Notes: generated from the sequence alone by a model not told the origin. A DNA stretch of 64,000 bases from Lateolabrax maculatus (GCA_031216445.1 CM062204.1:16675001-16739000), one strand, 5' to 3'; shown: positions 53,094 through 59,990, counted from the stretch's first letter. Numbers and translations are program-made.

Positions 53094-55451
53094 AGAAAAA
53101 GAAAAAACATCAGCAAAAGAGAGAGAGATTTGTTTAATTGTCCAGCTAAGCGTATCTTTATTTTCTTTTTCTTTTATCCTGTCTCTGTTATACAGACTGC
53201 AGTCAGAATACATTTCCTACTGGGCAAACTTTTGAATGCTTGAATAGAAATGATAGAATGCGGTGATTGGATCTTTTGTGCACGCGATGAATTGGTACCA
53301 AGGTGCTAAAGAGAGCAATTCCCTGTTTGTGGCAGCCCAATTTGTATGAATGCATTTGTTTTACATAAAGCCACAGTGTGTGCCAGTACAGTATATGAGC
53401 AAGCCTCTATTCATGGCCTGTTTATAATACACCCAAATTAAATAGCGAGTAGCACAGCCGCCTTTATGCCATTGAAAATAGATGTTTTCAGTGCACAAAT
53501 GGTCAGAGTTTGTAGAAGATAATATAAATTAGCCAGTTAGTCCAGTGTCTGCCAGTATGATCCTCTATGGGAAGCAATAATCAAATTTCCTCCTGAAAAT
53601 TCAGTGTCAAGAGTCAAGTTTAAAAAAAAACAAAAAAACAACCTTAAACAAAGGTTGAATGATATTGTATATTCCTGTCTGAGGTAAAAGTTCAGTGTCA
53701 TTTCTAAAGGGAAGACTCTTCCTGGGTAATTCGTTGCCTTTTCAAGATGCAGATAATACAAGAACGCCCTTATTTGTTTATTTACCTAAAGCAAGGTCCT
53801 TTATCATCACTACAGGCTCTCTGGCTGTTTCTGTCACCGATATGACGGCTCCAGTGGTCGGGTCATCTGGTGGAGTGTACGCTCTGGTCTCAGCACATTT
53901 GGCCAATGTCGTAATGGTAAGTTTTTGTGTGTGTGTTTGTGTGTGTGTAGATAATTATCGCATCACCCAGTTGTCCTGTCACTACAGAGCAATGCCACAT
54001 CATCATAGCAGCCTGTTTTGGGGCCCAGCAGGTGCTGCTCTATCTAAAGATGCCGTACATTCCTCACCATCACCATCAGTTGGTGAGAAAAGGTGTGAAC
54101 GTGTGCACACGTTTATGTGACAGCATGTGAAGAAATCCCATCCCACTGCACTCTGACATCTATGTCTGCTCTGTTTGGTCTAAACTCCACATCATGTGGG
54201 TCATAACAGACACCTTAGGTAAAAGGCACTCAGGTGAACCTCTATTATGTGTAATAGGGTACTCATTATGTATCAGGCCAGATCCTCTGCAGCATTCTGC
54301 GTGTCGGGGTGGCGGAGTTTGTCCTCTTCCTCTCAGCTGAAATCATATTATCTAACACAGCAAGAACAGATTGGGGGTCAGAGTGTCTCTGGGGCTTTTC
54401 AAAATTGATGTGAATTGAGACAGAGGGCGAGATCTCATGTCATTTCATGTCAGCGTGTGCTTGTGTGTGTATGAGGTGGATTTGACCTTCTAGCACAGTT
54501 TGTTCTGTCTTTATCATCAGAACTTGAAAATGTCCTTATGAATTCTCCATCCTCTTTTTCTCTCTCTTTCTGTAGAATTGGTCGGGAATGAAGTGTCAGT
54601 TTAAGTTATTCCGGATGGCCATGGCTCTGGTTTGCAGTAAGTCTGAATAAAGATGCCACACTCCTGTTTCAACTCAGTTTTAGAAGAATTGTACTTGTAT
54701 CTGCTTGTGATATTATTCCATCACCAGAATTTAATTTCACAGCAAAGGTTCCTTTATTAGAGAAATATGATTTTGCTCCAATGGCAACAATATTAAACTT
54801 TTTGGCAGTACAGCTTCAGCATATAGAGGAGTTCTAACCATGAAGACCCACTGAGCGTGGCGATGCAAAGTTCACCCTTAATCATTTTCTATGTAACACA
54901 AGCAAATCGCTTTGCCACGCAGTGTGGGATTCCAGGAAACGCAGGACTGACCAGCGACAAAAAGAAATGAAGGGGTTAAAAGTTGACGCTGATTTATTGA
55001 AAAACTGACAACAAAAAAGTAATGCAGTGGGGGGTCAGAAAGTTTATTCTTAACTTGTCTGTGGGAGAAAAAAATCATTATTGTTGTTTCTGGGATGCCT
55101 TTTTTTATTGTATTATTTGGTTAGTGGACCAATCTTTTAGTGTATCTCAACCACACAATTTGCTCTTGACCCATATTGTTCAGTAGAGATGTGGCTTTGA
55201 GCCAGCCATCCCAAATCTTCAAAGGATACAAAGTTGAAAACATAAATTGCTTTTATCAATACAAACCTTGTCCTCCTTGGCCTTGCATGGATTAGAAATG
55301 TTATTTTTCAAGTCTTTAAACAATAGTCAATTGCCCATACGAACACTAAAACAGTTGCTTTTGTTGCTTGCCATAATCACAATTCCCTCTTTCAGTTACT
55401 ATCCCTGCACCTTTGTCAGGAACTACGTACAAACTTGCTAATATTGTGTTT

Positions 55452-55486
<35 letters not shown>

Positions 55487-55764
55487 TCACAGTGAGTGTA
55501 GAGTTTGGTCGAGCTGTGTGGCTGCGGTTCTACCCTCCGGCCTTTCCTCCGTGCCCCAATCCCAGCTTTGTAGCTCACCTGGGAGGGGTGGTGGTCGGTC
55601 TGACGCTGGGCGTGGTTGTCCTGCAGAACTACGAGCAGCGACTCCAGGAGCAGTCCCTGTTCTGGATCTTCTTCTGCGTCTACACCTTGTTTGTGCTCTG
55701 CGCTGTCTTCTGGAACATCTTCGCCTACAGCTTGCTCGACGTGCGACTGCCCCCGCCGCCATGA
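6440..55764 (+). CDS. rhbdl3: Rhomboid-like protease 3 (RHBDL3), full gene span, nine coding exons
   Basis: The gene encodes a rhomboid intramembrane serine protease of the RHBDL3 (ventrhoid) type, expected in membranes of the secretory pathway or plasma membrane; its natural substrates are poorly known. Joining 6440-6580, 7186-7209, 35172-35330, 41043-41267, 41409-41557, 47172-47284, 53816-53916, 54576-54636 and 55493-55764 gives 1245 nt, 414 residues, close to human RHBDL3 (about 404). The order is an acidic N-terminus (1-47), two EF-hand-like loops (57-68 and 93-104), TM1 (about 172-191), and the L1 loop ending in Trp222-Arg223. H236xxxN240 precedes the GSSG serine motif with nucleophile Ser288, the catalytic His353 in AHLGG, and TM7 (about 384-404). 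Every residue needed for activity is present, so it is probably an active protease. The start has an A at -3 and G at +4. All nine junctions keep frame. Intron 2 spans nearly 28 kb. Confidence 0.96.
6581..7185 (+). other. rhbdl3 intron 1 (605 bp)
   Basis: The intron holds CA tracts (6589-6618 and 6807-6866) and a TA tract (6706-6724) that together explain several small spurious ORFs. Donor GTGAGT; acceptor a clear pyrimidine tract ending CTCAG. Confidence 0.85.
7186..7209 (+). CDS. rhbdl3: rhbdl3 coding exon 2, a 24-nt microexon
   Basis: Eight codons (QWKSLFDK) between a T/C-rich acceptor and a GTATGT donor, phase 0 on both sides. The residues align with HWKVLFDQ of mammalian RHBDL3, the helix entering the first EF-hand loop. 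Without it the flanking exons would still be in frame, but the entering helix would be lost. It is too short for most gene finders, and it is separated from exon 3 by about 28 kb. Confidence 0.88.
7587..7990. mobile_element. Possible MITE-like repeat with short inverted ends
   Basis: The left end (7587-7600) begins TTAAACCTGCACT and the right end (7978-7990) reads AGTGCAGCTTTAA, which are imperfect inverted copies about 400 bp apart. There is no coding capacity inside. The right end looks like a familiar terminal sequence of fish repeats. Low certainty without a library search. Confidence 0.35.
8219..8247. repeat. (CA)n microsatellite
   Basis: About 14 CA units in rhbdl3 intron 2. Confidence 0.9.
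8351..8383. repeat. (CA)n microsatellite
   Basis: About 16 CA units; this and the TG tract at 8477-8512 are in opposite orientation and about 95 bp apart, so they could base-pair in a single strand. Confidence 0.9.
8477..8512. repeat. (TG)n microsatellite
   Basis: About 17 TG units, complementary to the CA tract at 8351-8383. Confidence 0.9.
9188..9362 (+). repeat. Interspersed fish repeat (SINE- or MITE-like)
   Basis: The block contains the phrases GTTCAGTGTCTTGC, AAAGGACACCTTGACATG, GGAGGAGGCGGGGATCAAAC and CCAACCCTGCAATTA. I recognise these as a degraded copy of a repeat that is very abundant in percomorph fish, here cut off before its usual 3' end. The 97-codon ORF across it is not a gene. 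Confidence 0.7.
11333..11358 (+). repeat. (GAACT)n short tandem repeat
   Basis: About five consecutive five-base units in intron 2. Confidence 0.8.
11436..11467. other. Perfect 13-bp stem, 6-nt loop hairpin
   Basis: GCTATTATAACAA, then TGTCTG, then TTGTTATAATAGC. The arms are perfect reverse complements. AT-rich; function unknown. Confidence 0.6.
12470..12780. promoter_or_regulatory. Candidate conserved non-coding element in intron 2
   Basis: This repeat-free stretch contains dense AT-core motifs between GC-richer blocks (TTTAATC, CTAAATAG, CCTTAATGAAAGG, GTAAAAATAG), a composition typical of enhancers. There is no ORF. Conservation cannot be tested here. Confidence 0.22.
13320..13625 (+). 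repeat. Interspersed percomorph repeat
   Basis: The block opens with GTCCGTCCATCTGTC-type sequence and continues with AGGAACACCTTGAAGGAATT, GACCTCACAAAACACG, AAATGTCTTACAGGATAAAA, TTTTATATCCAAAAAGGTCA and TCACTGTGACATCATA. I recognise this order from a widespread fish repeat. The two small ORFs over it are not genes. Confidence 0.7.
13734..13755. other. 22-bp perfect AT palindrome
   Basis: The 20-bp core ATTATCATATATATGATAAT at 13735-13754 is its own reverse complement, and the palindrome extends one base each way. It lies in an AT-rich stretch between two repeat fragments. Confidence 0.6.
13880..13925 (-). mobile_element. LINE-like 3' end fragment
   Basis: The minus strand reads CTTGTATGTGTCTACATG then CTTGGCCAATAAAGCTGATT, resembling the 3' tail of a common fish non-LTR element. 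No coding part is left. Confidence 0.5.
14436..14482. repeat. (CA)n microsatellite
   Basis: About 23 CA units, followed by ATATAC units. Confidence 0.9.
16877..17259. mobile_element. Non-autonomous DNA transposon (MITE-like) with inverted ends
   Basis: The left end CTTTGAAGTAAGAATGCACT (then GATC) and the right end (17237-17259) are near-perfect inverted copies, 383 bp apart. Both contain GATCC-type pentamers, and the interior contains CAGTATCGGGCTGATCCCGA. This matches a fish repeat family I know for its GATCCGAT-rich ends. No transposase is encoded. Confidence 0.6.
17385..17445. repeat. Short interspersed repeat fragment
   Basis: Contains TTTTATTTATATAGCCCAAA and GTCTCAGTGGG, which resemble the end of a common teleost repeat. 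Only about 60 bp remain. Confidence 0.5.
18220..18430. promoter_or_regulatory. Candidate regulatory element with inverted GATA-type sites
   Basis: A repeat-free, GC-balanced block. AATTCTTATC (18251-18260) and GATAAGAATT (18349-18358) are perfect inverted copies about 90 bp apart, each with a GATAAG core, the consensus for GATA factors. CAGCTG and CAGGTG E-boxes are also present nearby. Regulatory function is inferred only. Confidence 0.25.
18840..19030 (+). repeat. Interspersed percomorph repeat
   Basis: Contains TTTGGACAGAGCCAGGCTAG, CTGCTTCCAGTCTTTATGCT, AACCGGCTGCTGGCTTTAGC and CAAGAAAGCAAATGAG in that order, matching a very common percomorph repeat from memory. Non-coding. Confidence 0.75.
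22848..22876. repeat. (TG)n-rich tract
   Basis: Imperfect TG/GTGAG units in intron 2. Confidence 0.7.
25205..25640. promoter_or_regulatory. Repeat-free GC-richer block in intron 2
   Basis: No microsatellite or recognised repeat. GC content is clearly above the flanks, with several CpGs, a GGTAATTAATGG homeodomain-type core (25452-25463) and no supported ORF. A candidate for conserved non-coding sequence; unproven. Confidence 0.2.
26135..26154. repeat. (TG)n microsatellite
   Basis: About ten TG units. Confidence 0.8.
26725..27130 (+). repeat. Interspersed percomorph repeat
   Basis: Ordered phrases TAGCCATGTTAGTGGCTCTG, TTAGTTTTGCAGGTATTTCC, AAATTTTGACCTGATGATGA, TCCATCCAATAGTTGTTGAG and CTCTGGGGACCATGAATG match a repeat that I know as extremely frequent in percomorph genomes. 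About 400 bp of it remain; non-coding. Confidence 0.78.
27690..27850. promoter_or_regulatory. Candidate conserved non-coding element with TAAT cores
   Basis: Several homeodomain-type cores (GTAATTAGC, CTAATTGC, GAATTAGG) and repeated CTAACGAG words lie within 160 bp of repeat-free sequence. This looks like an enhancer, but conservation could not be tested. Confidence 0.25.
29209..29243. repeat. (CA)n microsatellite
   Basis: About 17 CA units. Confidence 0.9.
30864..30897. repeat. (TG)n microsatellite
   Basis: About 17 TG units. Confidence 0.9.
31231..31533 (-). mobile_element. hAT-like non-autonomous element, copy 1
   Basis: The ends AGAGCTGAAACAATTGGTCA and, inverted, AGGCTTCAACTAACGACTAT bound an AT-rich interior with no ORF. 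I recognise the family from fish genomes (AGGGCTGCAACTAACGATTA-type ends, ATTAATCG-rich). Related copies are at about 36745-36968, 37008-37325 and 46235-46495. The hAT assignment is from memory. Confidence 0.65.
32224..32250. repeat. (CA)n microsatellite
   Basis: About 13 CA units. Confidence 0.9.
34050..34190. repeat. CA-rich degenerate repeat
   Basis: CACACA, CACATT and CACAGA words over about 140 bp, a decayed CA microsatellite. ORFs on both strands here are artefacts of it. Confidence 0.7.
35172..35330 (+). CDS. rhbdl3: rhbdl3 coding exon 3 (EF-hand region)
   Basis: 53 codons between a TGTAG acceptor and a GTGAGA donor, phase 0 on both sides. Residues 57-68 form a first EF-hand-like loop starting DPENSG, with Arg at position 12 where Glu binds calcium in canonical loops. 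Residues 93-104 (DGNADGKICYQD) form a better second loop, with Asp at 1, Asn at 3, Asp at 5 and Asp at 12. The exon closely matches mammalian RHBDL3 (STxxFRxLL, LDPHK, EVLLALAD). Confidence 0.95.
35725..35820. repeat. Interspersed fish repeat fragment
   Basis: Contains TTGACTCGGGACC, TTGTGACTTGCAAAACAATG and TCCCACCTCTGG, matching one end of a familiar teleost DNA-transposon-like repeat. About 95 bp remain. Confidence 0.55.
36227..36279. repeat. (TG)n microsatellite with TATG interruptions
   Basis: TG units with an internal GTATGTATGTGTATA segment and a G run at its 3' end. Confidence 0.9.
36745..36968 (+). mobile_element. hAT-like non-autonomous element, copy 2
   Basis: Carries the interior phrases AAATGCCAAACTTTTG and CTCAAATGTGAAGATTTGCT and ends with CTAATAATCCAGTTATC, the same family as the copies at 37008 and 46235. 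A 28-bp direct repeat sits on both sides (36673-36700 and 36969-36996). Confidence 0.6.
37008..37325 (+). mobile_element. hAT-like non-autonomous element, copy 3
   Basis: Contains GATCGACAGAAAGTTAGTTG, TTTGATAATCG, GTCGGACAAAATATG and ACCTTGGGCTTTTG, and ends ATAATTGTTAGTTTTAGCTC. Same family as copies 1, 2 and 4, with decayed ends. Confidence 0.6.
37600..37626. repeat. (GA)n microsatellite
   Basis: About 13 GA units. Confidence 0.9.
38285..38590 (+). pseudogene. Tc1-like transposase fragment, decayed
   Basis: Frames on the + strand give WFSEFGVEELDWPAQ-like and RARPYRP segments (the first with a stop codon in place of the W), matching the C-terminal part of fish Tc1/mariner transposases. 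An in-frame stop before FSEFGV, a deletion after WPAQ that removes the usual DLNPIEH block, and a second stop near TALG show that it is dead. The sequence CAAAACTATGTGGACGCGCC just upstream resembles a Tc1 terminal repeat and is nearly adjacent to the middle of the transposase, so most of the 5' half is missing. Confidence 0.75.
39141..39203. repeat. (TG)n microsatellite
   Basis: About 30 TG units with GG interruptions. Confidence 0.9.
41043..41267 (+). CDS. rhbdl3: rhbdl3 coding exon 4
   Basis: 75 codons, phase 0 on both sides, between a TCTAG acceptor and GTAAAT donor. It encodes the SNKRSNSFR linker and the conserved LSQRL, RHVAYETLPRE, DRKWY segment, then CPPPWF and the first half of TM1. 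The match to mammalian RHBDL3 is very strong. An internal GAG|GTAGGC at 41127/41128 resembles a donor; reading straight through gives the conserved protein. Confidence 0.96.
41268..41408 (+). other. rhbdl3 intron 4 (141 bp)
   Basis: A short intron with a GTAAAT donor and CTCGCAG acceptor; nothing else in it. Confidence 0.9.
41409..41557 (+). CDS. rhbdl3: rhbdl3 coding exon 5
   Basis: 149 nt, phase 0 at the start and phase 2 at the GTGAGT donor. It completes TM1 and encodes the L1 loop, including YHPQLRAQ and the Trp222-Arg223 motif that is conserved in rhomboids, then YIFMHTG at the start of the active-site region. Confidence 0.95.
42268..42337 (+). repeat. (CCTCT)n tandem repeat
   Basis: About 13 five-base units with occasional TT or CTTC variants. 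Confidence 0.9.
43521..43580. repeat. (TC)n/(CA)n compound microsatellite
   Basis: TCTC units lead into CACA units, just upstream of the duplicated block at 43604. Confidence 0.8.
43604..43710 (+). repeat. Duplicated block, copy A
   Basis: Shares ACCATGTAATCC, ACAGCTCAG, CTGATCCTTTCCAAT, CCAAAACAGAGTGTA and ATATTGGCACCA, in the same order and orientation, with copy B at 46019-46135 (roughly 80% identical by eye). Both copies directly follow a CA tract. It is either an intron-internal duplication or two members of a CA-associated repeat family. Confidence 0.7.
44891..44945. repeat. (TG)n microsatellite
   Basis: About 27 TG units with one CG step. Confidence 0.92.
44946..45180 (+). repeat. 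Interspersed TG-associated fish repeat
   Basis: Contains CTTCAAAGGGCTGTTTGAGG, TTAAGACTTGGTTTTAAGG, AGGTTAGGTTAAGGTCAGGG and GAATGCATTATGTCAATGAA. I recognise this as a repeat usually found beside TG microsatellites in percomorphs, as here (TG on both sides). Confidence 0.7.
45339..45372. repeat. (TG)n microsatellite
   Basis: About 17 TG units. Confidence 0.9.
46019..46135 (+). repeat. Duplicated block, copy B
   Basis: Second copy of the block at 43604-43710, again immediately after a CA tract (46003-46020), 2.4 kb downstream in the same intron and the same orientation. Confidence 0.7.
46235..46495 (+). mobile_element. hAT-like non-autonomous element, copy 4
   Basis: Contains TTTTGATAATTGATTAGTC, CAGCTTCTCAAATGTGAAGA, GGACAAAACAAGACATTTGA and ACCTTGGGCTCTCAG. 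This is the same family as copies 1-3 and the best preserved in its interior. Confidence 0.62.
46640..46785. mobile_element. Palindromic MITE-like repeat
   Basis: The 32-bp arms at 46647-46678 and 46748-46779 are inverted copies differing at three positions (TGTCCCAGTT...CACAGAACA and its reverse), separated by about 70 bp. The type is familiar from percomorph genomes. Confidence 0.65.
47093..47164. repeat. rhbdl3: (TG)n microsatellite next to the exon 6 acceptor
   Basis: More than 30 TG units reaching to within 8 nt of the acceptor AG, with TTTTACAG closing the intron. It takes the place of a normal pyrimidine tract. Confidence 0.92.
47172..47284 (+). CDS. rhbdl3: rhbdl3 coding exon 6
   Basis: 113 nt (phase 2 in, phase 1 out), so skipping it would shift the frame. 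It encodes residues 233-270 with GIEHLSLN, in which His236 and Asn240 correspond to the conserved HxxxN residues of rhomboid TM2, and LLVGVPLEMVHG. The donor GTTGGC is a weak match to consensus, and the acceptor is a TG repeat plus T-tract. Confidence 0.95.
48423..48459. repeat. (TG)n microsatellite
   Basis: About 18 TG units. Confidence 0.9.
49842..49950. repeat. (TG)n-rich tract
   Basis: TG units with TTTG, GCG and CATG interruptions over about 110 bp. Confidence 0.85.
52600..52985. repeat. Possible retroelement 3' region, decayed
   Basis: T/G-rich sequence with repeated GTGTTTCCC, TTCCCTG and TTGTTTT words, ending CTGCACTTGGGTC ... CAATCTGTGACA. It resembles 3' ends of fish retroelements, which often end in a GGGTC-TGTGACA pattern. 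No ORF remains. Family uncertain. Confidence 0.4.
53036..53089. repeat. (GA)n microsatellite
   Basis: About 24 GA units on the + strand. Confidence 0.92.
53240..53520. promoter_or_regulatory. Candidate conserved non-coding element in intron 6
   Basis: Repeat-free block with AT-cored motifs (TTTATAATAC, AAATTAAATAG, GTATGAATGCAT, CTTTATGCC), about 300 bp upstream of exon 7. Enhancer-like composition only; not tested. Confidence 0.2.
53816..53916 (+). CDS. rhbdl3: rhbdl3 coding exon 7 (catalytic serine)
   Basis: 101 nt, phase 1 in and phase 0 out at GTAAGT. It encodes SLAVSVTDMTAPVVGSSGG and VYALVSAHLANVVM. The GSSG motif (286-289) places the nucleophile at Ser288, and the motif matches mammalian RHBDL3 exactly. 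Confidence 0.97.
53917..54575 (+). other. rhbdl3 intron 7 (659 bp)
   Basis: Starts GTAAGTTTTTG followed by a short TG tract; ends in a T/C-rich tract and CTGTAG. Nothing else of note. Confidence 0.88.
54576..54636 (+). CDS. rhbdl3: rhbdl3 coding exon 8
   Basis: 61 nt, phase 0 in and phase 1 out at GTAAGT. It encodes NWSGMKCQFKLFRMAMALVC, the loop after TM4 and the start of TM5, matching mammalian RHBDL3 NWSGMKCQFKLLRMA. Confidence 0.96.
54637..55492 (+). other. rhbdl3 intron 8 (856 bp)
   Basis: Ends in a (TC)n microsatellite (55457-55484) that doubles as a very strong pyrimidine tract before GCTCACAG. Nothing else recognised. Confidence 0.88.
55457..55484 (+). repeat. rhbdl3: (TC)n microsatellite in the exon 9 acceptor
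   Basis: About 14 TC units right upstream of the exon 9 3' splice site, in the position of the polypyrimidine tract. Confidence 0.9.
55493..55764 (+). CDS. rhbdl3: rhbdl3 coding exon 9 (catalytic histidine, stop)
   Basis: 272 nt including a TGA stop at 55762-55764; phase 1 in. It encodes EFGRAVWLRFYPP, the catalytic His353 in SFVAHLGG, the GxxxG-like VVVGLTLG, then VVLQNYEQRLQ, the last membrane segment with VFWNIFAY, and a C-terminus of LLDVRLPPPP, which matches the proline end of mammalian RHBDL3 (LPPPP). Confidence 0.97.
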
Positions 55765-58060
55765 CTCGCTTATTAGAGGCAGACAAGACACTTTATCCCC
55801 TTTGCTCCTTCATGGGTAGATGCCTGACCGCCTGGCTGGATGAGTCACCACAGCCCTCATATTCTGAGCGTCATCGTGGGGCGATCGGAGTTGTCTGACA
55901 GCCACCCCTCTCCTACATCCAATGCTCTGATGTAGGGACACACCTGACATGTAGCAGCCCTTGCTGTCGCTCTTGTCGTACCTTTTTCAACCCGCCTGCT
56001 ACCTTTTTCGGGCTCAGCCTTACCATCGTTCTCGCTGACCATGCAAGCTAACCTCCACCTGCTCTTTGTCTACATTTCTGCTGGATGTTTGTCTCAAGAG
56101 TATCAGCCAGCGGGACATGTGTTGAACACTGTGTTGACAAATGAGAAGCCTCGGATCTAACACAACAGGAACAAGCAGGGACAGTCCTGGGCCTGGCTTA
56201 ACCTTCTCTGCCTCTTCCTCCTCAGTCCAATGGTGCCTTCTCATGGAGACGTCAGCCTGATGAAAGTATTCCTGCACAGTTGCCTCTTGCGTCGGGTGAC
56301 AGCAGTAAAACCCTGCAGTATAAACTGTTATCAGACAGAGAAGTTCCTGGAAATCCTGTAATCTGCCTGCACCCTCATCATCAGTAAATGAAGGAAAAGG
56401 TCATATGAGAAGTTAGGCTTAGTTTGTGTTTTGTCATCGTTACAAGCAGCTGATAAGGGTAATATTAAACAGACAGCAGGATAGCTAAACCTATAGAGAG
56501 CATGGACTATATAGGCTACAGCAACTTTCTATAGTCTTTATGAATTTACCCTTTGAAGGAAAGTGTGGGTTACTGTTCATTGTTGCCTTCAGCATTTGGC
56601 ACTTCCCCAGAGAAGGATTAATTTGTGCTCAGCACTATTTAAACCTCAAACTTGTGTCTTTGACTTTTTTTTGTGTGCGAGGAGTGTGACAATTGTACCA
56701 TTGTGTGTACCGATTAAAATAGAAGCAGAAGTGCCATTCAGACTTTAAGCTTTCAAAAATGATGCCAAAACATTGCTACAAGCACCAGGAGGAAGAGCAC
56801 ATCCCCTGACAAGAATTACTTTTGTGTAAGAAAAATGTCTAATTTTGTCTGTAAGGAGCCGGTCGAATGTAACAGAACATTTTCATGATCTCTAAAGAAT
56901 CTCTCACTGACACCCTTGGGACAACCCAGAAATGCAGTCAAACTCTTGTCATTTTGTTGTTCCCAGTGATTTTTGCGACGGTTGAAAATTAAGAAGACAG
57001 AAGTGACAGAAGTTTATTTATTAATTGGCGAGGTGGTGAATTAAGGAAAGCGGGATTAGACTAATTAAAACATTCACAGATGAGGACATCTGGGCCATTC
57101 TTAATAAATCTAGTCTTTTTTCTCATTACCAAACATAGAAGAGTACACATGCCTGACCTCGACTACATCCGGACTGGGGTCATTTCACTCTCATATCAGG
57201 AGGCAATGGGGGAAAGAAGTAAATCAATGCTCCCTCATTAGTTCCTGTCACAACTGAAATTGTTAATTGATTGAACTGGGATTGAAAACGACCCCAGTCC
57301 TAGCTGTAAGTCTTAAACTGTACTGTACTTTAACCTCATGTTACACTGGTAACTGCTTCACACAAACATTATTATAATGTAAATATATACAGATTAATAT
57401 TTTAACATGCATTTGCTGTTGATTTTCTTTTTTTTACTTGGTGATATTGGTATGTGGTGTAAATTGTTTGGTCGGTCTGCATTGTGATATGTTAGCTATA
57501 TCCTGTATGTATCCTATTTAAAAATTGGTTAAAGATGGCCCGGGATTGTATATAATAAGGGCTATGACACAAAACTGAGTGAGGGGTAAATTGCTGATAA
57601 TATTTTAACATTGTGCATATTTTGTAGATTTGATATGTACATACTGTGCACTGAGTACATTAAACAGTTTTATACAGAAAGAAAAACAAGATCTCTTTGG
57701 AGATTTGCCTCATTTATATCAGTGTCTCATTAATGTTAATATTTATCTATGCATTGGTGAATCTGACTGCCCTGTAGGTATACAGAAAATAGTACTTTTC
57801 ATGGGATTTTGCATGGGAGTTTAGCAAATTGAAATTAGAGGAAAAACATGTGTTCTAAATCTAGTGTCTTGTGAGTGTGAGTGACCAGAAATACATGTCT
57901 CTAGTATATGAACGAAGGTTTTCTAGCATTTAAATACAATATTCATGCATAAAAATCTAATTGTGACCTTAGGTCAGGTCGCATGTGCTAGCATACACAC
58001 ATAACAGTTTTATTCAATATTTAAGGACAGGAATGACATCCCATTGTGCAAATAAAAGTG
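55765..58060 (+). other. rhbdl3: Probable rhbdl3 3' UTR
   Basis: Repeat-poor sequence follows the stop codon. Candidate polyadenylation signals are AATAAA at 57103-57108, ATTAAA around 57658 and AATAAA at 58051-58056, the last followed by GT-rich sequence. The true 3' end cannot be fixed. An 11-bp inverted pair GGACTGGGGTC (57171-57181) and GACCCCAGTCC (57290-57300) could form a hairpin in the transcript. Confidence 0.5.
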
Positions 58061-58810
58061 CTCAAACCAAGCAGGTCTGCAGCCTTGAAACCAGATTAGC
58101 TTCAGACTCCAAACCCAAAGCAGACGTCAAAGTGATCAATGAAATGGGTGAGCATACAAGAATAAGCCATAATTCATTCAGAGAAAGGACCCCTTAAGCT
58201 GTCACTAAACTTCTTCTCTGTCTAGCCGGTACAACCATATGGAGAGTAGCGGTATTGAAGGCATACAATGAAAAATTCATTAGGCGGCCAAGGAAAGCCG
58301 CCTCAGTTGTGTTTCCCCTTCATAAATCTTCAATTTCAGAGGTAATCATTCACCTTCGTGAGAAAGAGAAGACAAGTGAAGCTGCAGGGAAGGAAACTGA
58401 ATGCATTTGTAGTGTCCCTGCATTTATGCTGCCTGCTGACAGCAGCACTTGTTACAATTTGGCCCCGTTTTATTATTCATTTCACATGTTTTTATGTACG
58501 TGCAAGAATCAGGACTCAAGTTGACAGTTCGTACTCTGATGAAAAATTCTTACCAATGTTTCTAACTAGATCATGGTGGCATTTCTGGTGTGGTACTTAT
58601 CCATTTTGTCATCCTCTTCTGTCAGTGTGTGTGAGTGTTATCTATGCAGTGTGTGTATGTATGTGCACATGTGTGGGATTAGCATACTCAGTAAGAATGA
58701 AATTCTTTCTGGTCTCACTATTTTTGACATCAAAGGGATGTTGGTCAATGTATGTTGGACTGTGCCTTGGTTAATTCAGTGGTCTCGCGTATTTAGACAA
58801 CACAGGCAAT

Positions 58811-59135
58811 TATGATACTATGTGGCCAAAAGTAGGTGGACACCAGTACATTACACTTATTTGTGATTAAAAAAAATCTCATTCTGAGACTATGGCTGAA
58901 TTAACAGTCTCCACTTCCCCCGGGCTTCTTACTGTGGCATTAGGATGTCCTTTAATTGGAACAGAGGGTGCTAGCCCAAACCATGAAAAACAGCCCCACA
59001 CCAAAAGTACGAAAAAGATTGTGAACAAGGTTTCTACACGCTTTTTTGCAAAATGCCATTTTGTACGCAAAAGGTATATATCTTTCAAAAATAACAGCTT
59101 GGATGCCAAATATACATCCACGATGCCCAGGCTCA
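58811..59135 (-). pseudogene. Tc1-like transposon fragment, minus strand
   Basis: The left edge ACTATGTGGCCAAAAGTAGG plus TGGACACCAG looks like a Tc1-type terminal repeat. The minus strand encodes WGCFSWFGLAPSVPIKGHPN, close to the conserved GCFSWFGLGP block of fish Tc1 transposases. The reading frame is broken on both sides and no second terminal repeat was found. It shares the TATGGTTTGGGCT-type block with the fragment at 38285, which is in the opposite orientation. Confidence 0.7.
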
Positions 59136-59919
59136 GCATGGGGCCCAGTTTCTATTTCTGCAATGTTGTCTCCATCAAGTGGACACTGACGACATAACAA
59201 GTTGCAGTCGTATGCATGTGACAAGATGGCTTGCGAGACCAGACAGCAAGCCCACTGGTATGGGACTCACTGCTCGCATTGTGTCCAGAAAGGTCCAGCA
59301 TAGGGCAGTTTGTGTTTGTATATATGTAATGAAAGGGTCCTTACATCTGTAGTAGCTGACAGCGGCCCTGAAAGTAGATACGCTTTTCTGTTGAACTCTT
59401 CTCTAAGAGGCAAATCTCAACATTACTTTAAATATTAGCCTACATAATAAACAGCACCCCAATTATTAATATAGCTCATACAGCATCCTGAATTCATTAC
59501 AGCGACCCAAACAGGGTTTTAAAGGCAGATAGCCTACTGTTTACAGAATATTTTAGGAGAAACTCCTAAACGATGCGCACAATTTAGAAGGCATTTGCAA
59601 ATGTCTGATGCATGTAAACATCAGTGCAGTTGAATCTACAAAAACCTGTTGCCATCACTGTCTGCTGACCACAGTATATTGTTGCCTATATATAGGCCTA
59701 TATCTTTTCTTACTTAACAGTACATTCAGTTATCTCTGAGTACATCTGCATGTAAATACTTTTAACAAAAGCAACAGGATGCAACTAATCAAAGTTGCAG
59801 ACTTCCCCTAATAAGTCTGCTGCTGCTGCTAACCCAGAAGAAACTAAATAAATCATTTTAGTTTTTAGTGAAATAGTGTTTAATGATATTCTAACATTAT
59901 GGGCTATGGAATAGCGAAT

Positions 59920-59950
59920 AAATGCACAGTGTTCAGATAAATATCTTCAA
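59920..59950 (+). repeat. Dispersed 31-bp repeat, copy 1
   Basis: AAATGCACAGTGTTCAGATA and what follows match 62995-63025 in 30 of 31 positions, same orientation. Confidence 0.75.
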
Positions 59951-59990
59951 ATGTAGCTCCTTGGAAATTTATTTTTATGAATAAAATATG

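Larger units (their letters stand above)
47285..53815 (+). other. rhbdl3 intron 6 (6.5 kb)
   Basis: It contains many TG/CA and GA microsatellites, a decayed retroelement-like repeat (52600-52985) and a repeat-free block near 53240. No conserved ORF was found; the ORF over 47687-48069 is from GA-rich sequence. Confidence 0.85.

Noticed and set aside
55413..55898. 161-codon + strand ORF overlapping exon 9
   Set aside because: Out of frame with the conserved rhomboid sequence in the same place, so it is a shadow of exon 9.
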